DNA from: Tessaracoccus sp.
GTDB lineage: Bacteria; Actinomycetota; Actinomycetes; Propionibacteriales; Propionibacteriaceae
Assembly: GCF_016714275.1 (NCBI RefSeq)
Contig: NZ_JADJNP010000004.1
Span: forward strand, 682,001-746,000
DNA: 64,000 nucleotides
Direction of reading: 5' to 3'
The first letter of the stretch is position 1, and each line of letters starts with the position of its first letter. Positions 1 through 8,216 of the stretch are shown here, piece by piece. The translations under genes and the position numbers were made by a program. The notes under the pieces are model-generated. The model had not been told where the DNA came from. It was given only the letters and a program-made list of their open reading frames with translations, and searched no databases.

Positions 1-2
1 AC

Positions 3-827
3 GACGTGCTGCACGTGTTCAACGTGGTCCGGCACTGGGACTCGTCCTGGCTGTCGCGCGAGATCCTCTTCGGGATGGGGTTCGCCGGCCTCGGCTTCCT
101 GTTCGCCATCCTCTCCTGGTTCCGGATCGGCAGCGACGCGCTGCGCCGCGTCGTCGGACTCCTCACGGCGCTGGTCGGGATCGGGCTGGTCAGCTCGATG
201 TCGATGATCTACTACTCGCTGGTCACGGTTCCGGCCTGGAACACGCCCATCGTGCCGTTCCATTTCTTCCTGACGACGATCATCCTGGGCGCGCTGGCCG
301 CGGGCTGCGCGCTGATGTGGACGGTGATGGTGCGGGGACGCAACGAGGGACGGGCGCCGGCCGGCGAGGCCCCTGTCGTCGGTGGCGGCGGCGTGGCCGT
401 CGCGACGAAGCCGTCGACCAAGGCGGGCATCTCCGCGCGCATCGCGGAGATCAACGCCCCCACCACCGCCGATGAGTGGAAGGCGATCACGCAGGTGATG
501 CAGTGGATCGCGGTGGTCACCGCCGTCGGCGGCATCCTGGTCCTGATCTCCTACCCCGTGCACATCTCCGCGCTGGCCGCAGGCGACGCGACGGCGCAGG
601 CGTCGGCGGCGGTGTTCTCCGGCACGTTCTTCGTCGGCCGGATGCTGCTGCTCGCGCTCGCGACCGTCGTGCTCGCCCTGTTCGGGTACCGGCTGGCCGG
701 GCAGACGCTCCGCGAGCGGCCCCAGCTGCTCGTTCTGCTGATCACCACGGCATTCGTGCTGGCGACGATCGCGGAGATCATGGGCCGCTCGCTGCACTAC
801 GACTCGATGTTCCGCGTCGGCATCTGA
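3..827 (+). CDS. DmsC-like membrane anchor of a DMSO-reductase-family enzyme, 5' end outside window
   Basis: Integral membrane subunit that would anchor a molybdopterin reductase (DmsAB type) and pass electrons from menaquinol to the Fe-S subunit. The reading frame is open at the left edge, so the true start lies upstream. The visible ~273 residues hold about seven hydrophobic segments, a soluble Ala/Gly-rich linker near residues 110-140, and end in GRSLHYDSMFRVGI, which resembles the conserved DmsC C-terminus (Gly-Arg, aromatic residues, Arg-Val/Ile-Gly). Its stop overlaps the next start (TGATG), so it is translationally coupled to a TorD/DmsD chaperone. The catalytic and Fe-S subunit genes are expected just upstream of the window (inference). 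Not a NrfD-type anchor as far as I can judge. Confidence 0.82.
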   Translation, partial: DVLHVFNVVRHWDSSWLSREILFGMGFAGLGFLFAILSWFRIGSDALRRVVGLLTALVGIGLVSSMSMIYYSLVTVPAWNTPIVPFHFFLTTIILGALAAGCALMWTVMVRGRNEGRAPAGEAPVVGGGGVAVATKPSTKAGISARIAEINAPTTADEWKAITQVMQWIAVVTAVGGILVLISYPVHISALAAGDATAQASAAVFSGTFFVGRMLLLALATVVLALFGYRLAGQTLRERPQLLVLLITTAFVLATIAEIMGRSLHYDSMFRVGI

Positions 828-1363
828 TGGAGGCGCGAAGCGCCGGGGCCGCCCTGCCCCTCGGCATCCAGGTGGCGACGGCGGGATTCGTCCTCGGGCG
901 GCTCCTGCTGAAGCCGCCCGCCGCGGCGCTGGTCGAAAGCCTGAACGACCCCGCGATGCGCGCCACCTGGCCGCTCGCCGACGAGGACACCCGAGCGGCG
1001 CTCGCGGCACTTGACGGCGGCGCCGGCGAGCTTGGCGCCGTCCGGTTCGACTACGAGCGCCTGTTCGTGCGCGCGTCGCCCGGCCGGATCGAACTCCGCA
1101 CGGGACAAGGCGCCGACGACCACGTCGGCCAGCGGATCCTCGACCTCGCCGAGCTGACCGCCACCGCCGCCCAGGCAGAACGCTCCGGGGACGGAGCCGC
1201 TGCCGCGGCGGCGCGTGAGTCGGCGACGCGGTTGCGCGAGAAGCTCGACCCCGTCGTCGGTCTCGTCCTCGACGCCGTTCAGGAGCGCGCCGCGACCCCA
1301 CTGTTCCGGGTGCTTCCCGGACTGGTGCGCGGCTTCCTCGTCGAGGAGCTGCGCTCCCGGTGA
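827..1363 (+). CDS. TorD/DmsD-family molybdoenzyme chaperone
   Basis: Cytoplasmic chaperone that would bind the Tat signal or apo-form of the catalytic molybdoenzyme subunit and hold it until cofactor insertion. 178 residues, all-helical composition, with the family-typical DYERLFVR segment (about residues 71-78) and a DxV..LDAV helix near the C-terminus. The start ATG at 827 is chosen because it overlaps the DmsC-like stop; a longer upstream reading in this frame lies wholly inside the dmsC-like gene. The stop overlaps the GTG of the next gene (GTGA). Alternative: NarJ-like, but the operon context favours the DMSO-reductase type. Confidence 0.8.
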   Translation: MEARSAGAALPLGIQVATAGFVLGRLLLKPPAAALVESLNDPAMRATWPLADEDTRAALAALDGGAGELGAVRFDYERLFVRASPGRIELRTGQGADDHVGQRILDLAELTATAAQAERSGDGAAAAAARESATRLREKLDPVVGLVLDAVQERAATPLFRVLPGLVRGFLVEELRSR

Positions 1364-2223
1364 CAGACAGCACCCTCTCGCTGCTGCGCTGGCTGGCCGC
1401 CCATGACGTCCCTCGGCGAATGGTGCTGCTGTGCCCGGACGCACCCGTGCCGGACATCGGCCGCGGCGCCGTCGCGGTCCGGTTGACCGGTTGTGTCGCG
1501 GACGCGTCGATCGGTCTGCCCGCGCAGTTGCTGGCGTGCGGGGTGGGAGAGGTCGCCGTCGTCATCTGCGGCGATCGCGCGGAAGAAGTGCGGGCGTTGG
1601 GGGAGCGGTGGCGCGCGACCATCGTGACGGGAGTCGAGATCGTAGAGAGCCCGCCTCCACCGGGCCGCTGGCGCAAGGCACCCGAGGTCTTGACGCTCGG
1701 CGCGATCCCGGTCTCGCGCCGCGGCCTCCTCGGCCTCGCCGGCGCGGGGCCCTTTCCGCTCGACCTCGACGGCGACGACACCGCCCGCACGCTGGCCGCC
1801 CTGGATCTCCTCCGCGCACGCGGCCAGGCCGTCCTCGAGGTGCGCGAGGAGAGTCCCGCGCGCGCACTCGCCGTCGATGGCTGCACCGCATGCGGCGTCT
1901 GCGTCCACGCGTGCCCGCACGACGCCCTCTCGCTGACCCACGACGGCGCCGTCAGCAAGCTCGTCCACCTGCGCGACGCGTGCCGCGGCGAGCTGGACTG
2001 CATGCGCCTGTGCCCCATGGAGGCGATCTCCGACGGCGGCCCCATTCCGTTCGACGACCTCGCCGGGGAGCCCGGCAGGGTGCTCGCCGCGGTCGCGACG
2101 ACCGCGTGCCCCCGCTGCCAGGCCCGGCATGCCGGCGGCCGGGGTACCTATTGCGCGGCGTGCGCTTTCCGGGTCGCGAACCCTTTCGGTACCTCCGCCC
2201 CGCCGGGCGCGAAACGCTCGTGA
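1360..2223 (+). CDS. 4Fe-4S ferredoxin-type protein with C-terminal zinc-ribbon-like motif
   Basis: About 287 residues starting at a GTG that overlaps the chaperone stop. Around residues 174-186 it has a classic 4Fe-4S motif (CTACGVCVHACPHDAL), followed by a second Cys cluster (CRGELDCMRLCPMEAI). Near the C-terminus two CxxC pairs (CPRC ... CAAC) suggest a zinc ribbon or rubredoxin-like knuckle. The N-terminal 170 residues have an alpha/beta look and no motif I can name. Such proteins ride with TorD chaperones in molybdoenzyme operons and probably serve in electron transfer or Fe-S/cofactor maturation (inference). The exact reaction is unknown. Confidence 0.7.
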   Translation: MTDSTLSLLRWLAAHDVPRRMVLLCPDAPVPDIGRGAVAVRLTGCVADASIGLPAQLLACGVGEVAVVICGDRAEEVRALGERWRATIVTGVEIVESPPPPGRWRKAPEVLTLGAIPVSRRGLLGLAGAGPFPLDLDGDDTARTLAALDLLRARGQAVLEVREESPARALAVDGCTACGVCVHACPHDALSLTHDGAVSKLVHLRDACRGELDCMRLCPMEAISDGGPIPFDDLAGEPGRVLAAVATTACPRCQARHAGGRGTYCAACAFRVANPFGTSAPPGAKRS

Positions 2224-2236
2224 TAGCGTCTTTCGC

Positions 2237-2515
2237 ATGTCAGAAAATCCTCAGAACCCGAAGGAAGCTGCCATGCGGCAGTGGGTGGATCAAGTGGCGG
2301 CCGCCCTCGACATCCCGGCCGGCCTCGCGCAGAGCCACACAGACGCCTTGCTCGACATGGTGGGCCAAGTGGCGCACGGACCGAGCCGCCCAGGAGCGCC
2401 GCTGACCGCCTTCCTCGTGGGGCTGTCCGCGGGCTCCGCGGAGGATCGAGACGCCGCCATCGAGCGCGCGCTCGGCGTCGTCAGCTCCCTCGTTGATACT
2501 TCGACGAACGTCTAA
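2237..2515 (+). CDS. DUF6457 protein of molybdenum cofactor loci
   Basis: Small cytosolic protein, 92 residues from ATG 2237 (a second in-frame ATG at 2273 is possible). It reads MRQWVDQVAAALDIP... with a helical, mildly acidic body, matching the DUF6457 domain that in actinobacteria occurs alone or fused to MobA-type guanylyltransferases. The start lies 13 bp after the Fe-S protein stop and the stop lies 2 bp before moaE, so it belongs to the same transcript. A role in molybdopterin guanine dinucleotide formation is inferred from that context only. Confidence 0.7.
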   Translation: MSENPQNPKEAAMRQWVDQVAAALDIPAGLAQSHTDALLDMVGQVAHGPSRPGAPLTAFLVGLSAGSAEDRDAAIERALGVVSSLVDTSTNV

Positions 2516-2517
2516 GT

Positions 2518-2946
2518 ATGGTGGACACTGACCGGATCGTCTCCGGCATCACCGACGCGGACGTCGACTGCGCCGCACTCCGTGCGGCCGTTTCCGACGA
2601 GAAGGCCGGCGCCATCGTCACGTTCGAGGGCGCCGTCCGCAACCACGACCACGGCGTCGCGGTCACGGGCATCGAGTACGTCGGGCATCCGTCGGCCGAG
2701 GAGATCATGGCGAGGATCGTCGCCGATCTCGCCGGTCGCGACGGGGTGCACGCGATCGCGGCGCAGCACCGCGTGGGATACCTGGACATCGGCGGGGTCG
2801 CGCTGTTCGTCGCCGTTTCCGCGTCGCACCGCAAGCAGGCGTTCGACTGCGCGTCGGACCTCATCGAGCGCGTCAAGGCCGAGCTGCCCATCTGGAAGCG
2901 TCAGGTGCTCGCCGACGGCACGCACGAGTGGTCGCAATGCCCCTGA
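2518..2946 (+). CDS. moaE: Molybdopterin synthase catalytic subunit MoaE
   Basis: Transfers sulfur from the MoaD thiocarboxylate to cyclic pyranopterin monophosphate to give molybdopterin. 142 residues, normal length. Family landmarks are GAIVTFEGAVRNHD (about 31-44), the HRVGYLDIGG segment (about 83-92) and the C-terminal KAELPIWKRQVL..G..W, which carries the active-site lysines. No moaD or moaA is in the window, so the partner small subunit must be encoded elsewhere. The moeB-like start lies inside the end of this gene. Confidence 0.93.
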   Translation: MVDTDRIVSGITDADVDCAALRAAVSDEKAGAIVTFEGAVRNHDHGVAVTGIEYVGHPSAEEIMARIVADLAGRDGVHAIAAQHRVGYLDIGGVALFVAVSASHRKQAFDCASDLIERVKAELPIWKRQVLADGTHEWSQCP

Positions 2947-3674
2947 CCTCGGAACAGCAGGAGCGCTACATCCGCAACGTCGACGTCGTCGGCATGGGCG
3001 TGGAGGGGCAGGAGCGGCTGCTGGCATCGTCGGTCCTCGTTATCGGCGCCGGTGGGCTGGGATCGGCCGCGCTGCCGTACCTGGCGGCGGCCGGTGTCGG
3101 CAGGATCGGGGTGGTCGATGGGGACGCCGTCGAGCTGAAGAACATGCAGCGCCAGGTGCTGCACACCGAGCTGGGTCGCAACAAGGCCGAGTCCGCCGCG
3201 GAGCGCCTGCGGCTGCTGAACACCGACGTGACCGTCGACGAGTACCCCGAGTATCTGACGGCGGAGCGGGCCCGAGACCTCTTCGTGCGCTACGACCTGG
3301 TCATGGACTGCACCGACACCTACGGCGCCAAGTATCTCCTCTCCGACGCCGCGGAGGCCGTCGGAGCGCGCCTGATCTGGGCGTCCGCCGTCGGAATGCA
3401 GGGCCAGTGCTCGGTGTTCGGCGTGCCGGACGGGCACGGCGACAAGCTCTATCTTCGCGACCTCTTCCCGGAGGAGCCGAATGCCGGCGACTACCCGCTG
3501 GCCCTGGAGATCGGCGTGTTGGGGGCGATGGTCGGCCAGATCGGCGCGCTCGAGGCGACGGAGGCGATCAAGCTCCTCGCGGGCTTCGGGGAGCCGCTCG
3601 TCGGCCGTGTCATGGTCCTCAATGCGCTGTCCGCCCGCTGGTCCGTGCTCCCACTGCGAAAAGCCGCAGGTTGA
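2937..3674 (+). CDS. moeB: MoeB/ThiF/HesA-family adenylyltransferase lacking the zinc cysteines
   Basis: ATP-dependent activation of the MoaD (or ThiS-like) C-terminus as an acyl-adenylate. The nucleotide-binding stretch VIGAGGLGSAALPYL (about 37-51) and the following D of VVDGD, plus MDCTDTYGAKYLLSDAA, are typical of the E1-like family. About 245 residues from ATG 2937; a GTG nine bases upstream is an alternative. There is no rhodanese domain. The two CxxC zinc knuckles and the usual mid-protein cysteine of E. coli MoeB are absent (the LFPEEPNAGDYPLA region replaces Cys-containing sequence). It overlaps the moaE stop, supporting cofactor work rather than thiamine synthesis. Confidence 0.82.
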   Translation: MPLTSEQQERYIRNVDVVGMGVEGQERLLASSVLVIGAGGLGSAALPYLAAAGVGRIGVVDGDAVELKNMQRQVLHTELGRNKAESAAERLRLLNTDVTVDEYPEYLTAERARDLFVRYDLVMDCTDTYGAKYLLSDAAEAVGARLIWASAVGMQGQCSVFGVPDGHGDKLYLRDLFPEEPNAGDYPLALEIGVLGAMVGQIGALEATEAIKLLAGFGEPLVGRVMVLNALSARWSVLPLRKAAG

Positions 3675-3830
3675 GTTGAGTTGGCCGCTACCGCTGATTG
3701 CGCCGAATCCCCGCGCGAAGCGCCGGACTCGTGCCGCGCCGTGCTGAGCCGACGCGGCAGGCGTAGCCTCGTCGTCGTGTCGAAGTGAAACCGATGAACC
3801 CGAACACGAAAACAGACAGAAGGACTACCG

Positions 3831-5036
3831 ATGTTGACCGTTGAGCAGTACCTGGAGAGGGTCGTCGGGCTCGCCAGCCCGCTGCGGTCAGAGCCGTGCG
3901 CCGTCGGGTCCGGGTTCGGACGCGTGCTGGACGAGGACTTGACGGCGCGGTTTGCCGTGCCGCCGTTCGACAACTCCGCCATGGACGGCTTCGCGGTCCG
4001 CGCCGCTGACACCGCGGCGGGGCCGACCCGGCTGAAGGTCGTCGGCGACGTCCCGGCGGGCGCCTCGCACGCGCCGACGGTGGGTCCGGGCGAGGCCGCG
4101 CGGATCATGACCGGCGCGCCGATGCCTCCCGGCGCCGACGCCGTTGTGATGGTGGAGGACACGGATCAGGAGCAGGGCGACGTGCCGCTGCCGGGGTCTG
4201 TCGCCGTCGTGCCCGTCACGCCTGGCAAGAACGTTCGGTGCAGAGGAGAGGACGTCGCCGTCGGCGACCTCGTGCTGCGCGCCGGCGAGCGCTGGACCCC
4301 CGCGGCCGCGGGGGCGGCGTCGTCGATCGGTTACGCGGAGGTGCGGCTGCGCCGTCGGCCGAAGGTCGCGGTGCTCGCGACGGGCACGGAGCTCGTCGCG
4401 CCGGGAGAGCCCATCGGCTTCGGTCAGATCCCCGACTCCAACTCCCTCCTCATCGCCGGCCTTGTCGAGCAGTTCGGCGGCGAGGTCGTCTGCGCTCGCG
4501 CGGTCTCTGACGACGTCGACGACTTCCGCGAGGCCCTCGCCGAGGCCGCTGAGGCCGACGTCATCGTCACCTCCGGCGGTGTCTCCGTCGGCGCGTTCGA
4601 GGTGGTTCGCCAGGTGGTCGAGGGCGAGATCGAGTTCGTGAAGGTCGCCATGCAGCCGGGGAAGCCGCAGGCCAGCGGCCGTTTGCGCACTACCGACGGC
4701 CGCGAGCAGGCCTTGCTCGCGCTGCCCGGCAACCCCGTCAGTGTCTTCGTCTCCGCCTGGGCCTACCTGCGCCCGCTGCTCGCTGCGTTCCAGGGGGCGG
4801 ATCCCGAGTGGGCCTCCACACGGGTGGCCGTGGCCGAGGGCTGGAAGACCCCTCCCGGCCGACGCCAGTACGTCCCCGTGGTCCTGACCGCCGACGGCGC
4901 CCGTCCCGCCCATCGCCTGGGCTCGGGCTCGCACCTGGTCGCCTCGCTCCACCTGGCCGAAGCCCTTGCCGTCGTCCCCGCCGATGTCGAGGCCGTGGCG
5001 CCCGGCGACATCCTCGACGTCTTTCTGGTGAGGTAG
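3831..5036 (+). CDS. moeA: Molybdopterin molybdenumtransferase MoeA
   Basis: Inserts molybdate into adenylylated molybdopterin, the last step of Mo-cofactor synthesis. 401 residues, normal length. Hallmarks in order: NSAMDGFAVRA (about 46-56), DVPAGA, RIMTGAPMPPGADAVVMVED (about 89-108), VLATGTELV, the MogA-like TSGGVSVG loop (about 247-254), MQPGKPQASGRL and ALPGNPVSVFVS. A 156-bp gap separates it from moeB, with an AGGA-type ribosome site just before the ATG, so it may have its own promoter. moaC follows 4 bp after the stop. Confidence 0.95.
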   Translation: MLTVEQYLERVVGLASPLRSEPCAVGSGFGRVLDEDLTARFAVPPFDNSAMDGFAVRAADTAAGPTRLKVVGDVPAGASHAPTVGPGEAARIMTGAPMPPGADAVVMVEDTDQEQGDVPLPGSVAVVPVTPGKNVRCRGEDVAVGDLVLRAGERWTPAAAGAASSIGYAEVRLRRRPKVAVLATGTELVAPGEPIGFGQIPDSNSLLIAGLVEQFGGEVVCARAVSDDVDDFREALAEAAEADVIVTSGGVSVGAFEVVRQVVEGEIEFVKVAMQPGKPQASGRLRTTDGREQALLALPGNPVSVFVSAWAYLRPLLAAFQGADPEWASTRVAVAEGWKTPPGRRQYVPVVLTADGARPAHRLGSGSHLVASLHLAEALAVVPADVEAVAPGDILDVFLVR

Positions 5037-5040
5037 TCAC

Positions 5041-5505
5041 ATGGAGTTCACGCATCTAGACGCGCGGGGGCACGCCCGCATGGTCGACGTCACCGCCAAG
5101 CAGCCGACCGTCCGCACCGCGGGCGCAGAGGCCTTCGTTTCCTGCTCGGCCGATGTGGTCGCTGCCCTGCGCGAGGGGACCGTCCCGAAGGGCGATGTCG
5201 TCGCGGTGGCGCGCATCGCGGGCATCGCCGCGGCGAAGAAGGTGCCGGACCTGCTGCCGTTGGCCCACGTCATCGGCGTGCACGGCGTCGTGCTGGATGT
5301 CGAGATCGCCGACGGCGGGGTGCAGCTCCGCGCCGAGGTCAAGACGGCGGACCGTACCGGCGTCGAGATGGAGGCGCTGACGGCCGTGACGGTCGCCGCG
5401 CTCGCCGTCGTCGACATGGTCAAGGGCGTGGACCGCAGCGCGGAGATCGTCTCGGCGCGCGTCACCTCGAAGTCCGGCGGCCGTTCCGGCGACTGGGTGC
5501 GCTGA
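5041..5505 (+). CDS. moaC: Cyclic pyranopterin monophosphate synthase MoaC
   Basis: Converts the MoaA product to cyclic pyranopterin monophosphate. 154 residues. KKVPDLLPLAHVIGVHGV (about 62-79) holds the active-site His region, KTADRTGVEMEALTAVTVAAL (about 101-121) is the family signature, and DMVKG carries the conserved catalytic Lys. It follows moeA by 4 bp and so is co-transcribed with it. No second moaC or moaA is in the window. Confidence 0.95.
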   Translation: MEFTHLDARGHARMVDVTAKQPTVRTAGAEAFVSCSADVVAALREGTVPKGDVVAVARIAGIAAAKKVPDLLPLAHVIGVHGVVLDVEIADGGVQLRAEVKTADRTGVEMEALTAVTVAALAVVDMVKGVDRSAEIVSARVTSKSGGRSGDWVR

Positions 5506-5584
5506 CTATCTGACGGAAAACGTCACCGAGATGCGATCCAAGGCCCTCATATCCCGATAACCCTGTTGTGACCGCACTTATCCG

Positions 5585-6115
5585 TCAGCGGGAGCGCCCC
5601 GCAGAGGCGGAGGCGGGGCGGTTCATGTCGTGATCCGCGCCGTCGAGCTGGTCGACGATGTGGGTGAGCACGGGGGCGAGGACGGCGAGGGCGTCACGGG
5701 CGCCGCCGCGGGAGCCGGGCGCGTTGAAGACGAACGCGCGAAGGCCGCCTCGGTCGACGATGCCGGCCAGGCCGCGGGAGAGTGACGACAGCGGCGTCGC
5801 CGCCAGACCGGCGGCGCGGACCTGTTCCGCGATGCCCGGCACCTCGTAGGTCAGGAGCGGGCGTGTGGCCTCGACCGTCACGTCGCGCGGGCCGACCCCG
5901 GTCCCGCCGGTGGTCAGCACCACCCGCGCGCCGCCGTCGACGGCGTCGATGATCGCCTGCCTGATGAGTGTCGCCTCGTCCGGCAACACGACGGGGTGGT
6001 CGACCTCGAACCCCTGAGCGAGGAGGCCCTCGCGCAGGACCGCTCCGGAGCGGTCCTCGTAGATGTCGGCGGCTGCCCGGTCGGAGCAGGTGATCACGAC
6101 GGCGCGGTATGGCAT
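5585..6115 (-). CDS. mogA: MogA/MoaB-family molybdopterin adenylyltransferase
   Basis: Adenylylates molybdopterin so that MoeA can load molybdenum. 176 residues. The nucleotide/pterin loop LTTGGTGVGPRDVT (about 68-81) and the PGSRGGARDAL segment (about 133-143) are diagnostic. It is convergent with moaC and divergent from the Mo-responsive regulator at 6236. The Ala/Ser/Arg-rich last 15 residues look like a free tail. MoaB and MogA cannot be separated by sequence alone; the gene set favours the MogA reaction. Confidence 0.88.
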   Translation of the reverse strand: MPYRAVVITCSDRAAADIYEDRSGAVLREGLLAQGFEVDHPVVLPDEATLIRQAIIDAVDGGARVVLTTGGTGVGPRDVTVEATRPLLTYEVPGIAEQVRAAGLAATPLSSLSRGLAGIVDRGGLRAFVFNAPGSRGGARDALAVLAPVLTHIVDQLDGADHDMNRPASASAGRSR

Positions 6116-6180
6116 GACGCCATGCTAGTGGCCGCCCCGCGAACCGGCGGACTTGACCCAAGTTAATTGGAGGAACGGGC

Positions 6181-6235
6181 GCATGCGGTTGTCACCGCAT
6201 GCATGCACCGCAACTACGGTTGATAGTATTCGTTC
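6181..6235 (+). promoter_or_regulatory. Operator-like palindrome and -10 box of the mop-modABC operon
   Basis: A perfect 9-bp inverted repeat (GCATGCGGT, 4-nt spacer, ACCGCATGC) spans 6181-6202. A -10 box TAGTAT at 6224-6229 lies 6 nt before the ATG at 6236, which fits a leaderless transcript. The palindrome is a plausible binding site for the MerR/TOBE regulator encoded immediately downstream or another Mo sensor (inference). Confidence 0.5.
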
Positions 6236-6643
6236 ATGACGCATATTCGGATTGCCGCGGCGGCGAGCCTCCTGGGAGTAAGCGACGACACGGTTCGTCG
6301 TTGGGTCGACACCGGACGGTTGCACGCCGTCGCGGACGAGTCAGGCAGGCAGGCCATCGACGGTGTCGAGCTGGCCGCGCTCGCGCAGGAGCTTGCGGAC
6401 AAGGCGCTCGACCAGCTCGACGGCGGCGCGGGGGCCCGTTCCGCCCGCAACCATCTGACGGGCCTCGTCACCCGCGTGGTCTCCGACACGGTCATGAGCC
6501 AGGTCGAGCTGCAATGCGGCCGCTACCGGATCGTGTCCCTCATTTCCACCGAGGCGGTGCAGGAGCTGGGCCTCGAGCCCGGCGTCGTCGCCACCGCGGT
6601 CATCAAGGCTACGAACGTCACCATCGAAAGGAACCGTGCATGA
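6236..6643 (+). CDS. MerR-type HTH / TOBE molybdate-responsive regulator
   Basis: 135 residues. The N-terminal half (1-60) is a MerR-like winged helix (IRIAAAASLLGVSDDTVRRWVDTGRL). The C-terminal half (about 70-133) is a TOBE/Mop molybdate-binding domain with NHLTGLVTRVV.DTVMSQVEL and AVIKATNVTIERN. The domain order is the actinobacterial counterpart of ModE: Mo binding to the TOBE domain would alter DNA binding at the mod promoter. It opens the mod operon, its stop overlaps the modA ATG (ATGA), and its probable operator lies just upstream. Confidence 0.85.
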   Translation: MTHIRIAAAASLLGVSDDTVRRWVDTGRLHAVADESGRQAIDGVELAALAQELADKALDQLDGGAGARSARNHLTGLVTRVVSDTVMSQVELQCGRYRIVSLISTEAVQELGLEPGVVATAVIKATNVTIERNRA

Positions 6644-7428
6644 AGCGCCTGGCGCTCCTCGTCCTCGCCGCCCCCCTGGCCCTGCTCGCCGCGTGCGGCG
6701 GGACTACCCCGCCCGCGGAGACCCCGGCCGCTCCGGCGCCGTCGGTCACCCAGACCACTGAGGCCCCGCCGGCGGCGCCGTCGACGGCGGACGCGATCGT
6801 GTTCGCCGCCGCCTCAATGAACGCGGTGTTCCCGGACATCGCCGAGGCGAAGTACTCGTTCGACGGTTCGTCGGGTCTGGTCGATCAGCTGAAGGGCGGA
6901 GCGCCGGCCGACGTCTTCGCCTCTGCCGACAAGAAGAACATGGACAACGCCGTGGCCGAGGGCCTCATGGACGGCGACCCTGTCATGTTCGCCACCAACT
7001 ACCTGGTGCTGGTCACCCCGGCGGATAATCCCGCGGGTATCACCGGCTTCGACGCTTCGCTCGACGGCACCAAGCTCGTCATCTGCGCGCCCGACGTCCC
7101 GTGTGGTGCCGCGACGGTGAAGGCCGCCGAGGCCAACAACCTGACGTTGACCCCGGTCTCCGAGGAGGCCAAGGTCACCGACGTGCTGGGCAAGGTCACC
7201 GCGGGTGAGGCGGATGCCGGCCTCGTCTACGCCACCGACGCCACTGGCGCCGGCGACAAGGTGAAGGTCTTTGACGTCCCCGGCGCGAAGGAAGACCCGA
7301 ACACCTACTGGATCGGCAAGGTCAAGGGCGCCCCGATGCCCGAGCAGGCCGACGCCTTCATCGCGGCCATCATGGGTGCTGAAGGACAGGCGAAGCTGGC
7401 TGAGTTCGGCTTCGGCGCTCCTCAGTGA
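6640..7428 (+). CDS. modA: Molybdate ABC transporter substrate-binding lipoprotein ModA
   Basis: Binds molybdate/tungstate outside the membrane and delivers it to ModBC. 262 residues from the ATG at 6640. A lipoprotein signal (LLVLAAPLALLAACGG) places the lipidated Cys near residue 20, followed by a Pro/Thr-rich linker. The mature domain begins IVFAAASMNAVFPDIAE, and FDGSSGLVDQLKGGAPADVFASAD is the classic ModA anion-binding signature. VTAGEADAGLVYATDA is the second family motif. Overlapping starts on both sides show tight coupling. Confidence 0.94.
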   Translation: MKRLALLVLAAPLALLAACGGTTPPAETPAAPAPSVTQTTEAPPAAPSTADAIVFAAASMNAVFPDIAEAKYSFDGSSGLVDQLKGGAPADVFASADKKNMDNAVAEGLMDGDPVMFATNYLVLVTPADNPAGITGFDASLDGTKLVICAPDVPCGAATVKAAEANNLTLTPVSEEAKVTDVLGKVTAGEADAGLVYATDATGAGDKVKVFDVPGAKEDPNTYWIGKVKGAPMPEQADAFIAAIMGAEGQAKLAEFGFGAPQ

Positions 7429-8216
7429 CAACTGGCCTGAGCTACCCGAAGTGGGCGCTGGTGCCGATGGCGCTGGCGCTCACTTTGCTCGGTCTGCCGC
7501 TGCTCGGGCTGCTGATCCGCGCCGATTGGGCGCGGCTTCCCGAGCTCCTCCTGTCGGAGCGCTCGCTGGACGCGCTCCGGCTGAGCCTCTTCACCTGCCT
7601 GATCTCCACGTCCATCGTGCTGATCCTCGGCGTGCCGACGGCGCTGGTGCTGGCCCGCACGCGTGGCCGGTGGGCGTCGGCCGCCCGGACGCTCGTCACG
7701 GTCCCGATGGTGTTGCCGCCGGTGGTCGCGGGCCTCGCGCTGCTCACGACGCTCGGCCGCCGCGGACTCGTCGGGCAGTACCTGTCGGCGCTGGGCATCG
7801 AGATCGGCTTCACCACGACGGCCGTGATCGTCGCCCAGACCTTCGTGTCGCTGCCCTTCCTCGTCGTCTCACTGGAGGGCGCGCTGCGCTCCAGCGGTCA
7901 AGACTACGAGCGCGCCGCCACGTACCTGGGTGCCAGCCCGACGCGAACGCTGCTGACCGTCACTCTTCCGATGGCCGCCCCCGCGCTGGCTTCCGGGACC
8001 GCGCTGTCGTTCGCGCGGGCGCTCGGCGAGTTCGGCGCCACACTGACCTTCGCGGGGTCGCTGCAGGGGACCACCCGCACGCTGCCGCTCGAGATCTACC
8101 TGCTGCGCGAGTCCGACTCCGACCTCGCGCTGGCGCTGTCGGTCATCCTGCTCGCCGTCGCCGGCCTCGTCGTGTGGCTCGCCACCCACTTCCGCGCCTG
8201 GGGGAACCATGGCTGA
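7425..8216 (+). CDS. modB: Molybdate ABC transporter permease ModB
   Basis: Membrane channel subunit. 263 residues starting at GTG 7425, which overlaps the modA stop. Five to six hydrophobic helices. The EAA-loop equivalent is DYERAATYLGASPTRTLLTVTLPMAAPALASG (about 164-195). It ends inside modC (8 bp overlap). All features are those of a standard ModB. Confidence 0.93.
   Translation: MTTGLSYPKWALVPMALALTLLGLPLLGLLIRADWARLPELLLSERSLDALRLSLFTCLISTSIVLILGVPTALVLARTRGRWASAARTLVTVPMVLPPVVAGLALLTTLGRRGLVGQYLSALGIEIGFTTTAVIVAQTFVSLPFLVVSLEGALRSSGQDYERAATYLGASPTRTLLTVTLPMAAPALASGTALSFARALGEFGATLTFAGSLQGTTRTLPLEIYLLRESDSDLALALSVILLAVAGLVVWLATHFRAWGNHG

Noticed and set aside
1279..2238. Long minus-strand reading frame opposite the Fe-S protein gene
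   Set aside because: It is a shadow: Arg/Gly/Ala-rich composition with no motif, while the plus strand carries clear Cys motifs.
5510..5588. 8-bp inverted repeat CTGACGGA/TCCGTCAG between moaC and mogA
   Set aside because: The arms are 63 bases apart and one lies in the mogA coding end; too weak for a terminator call.
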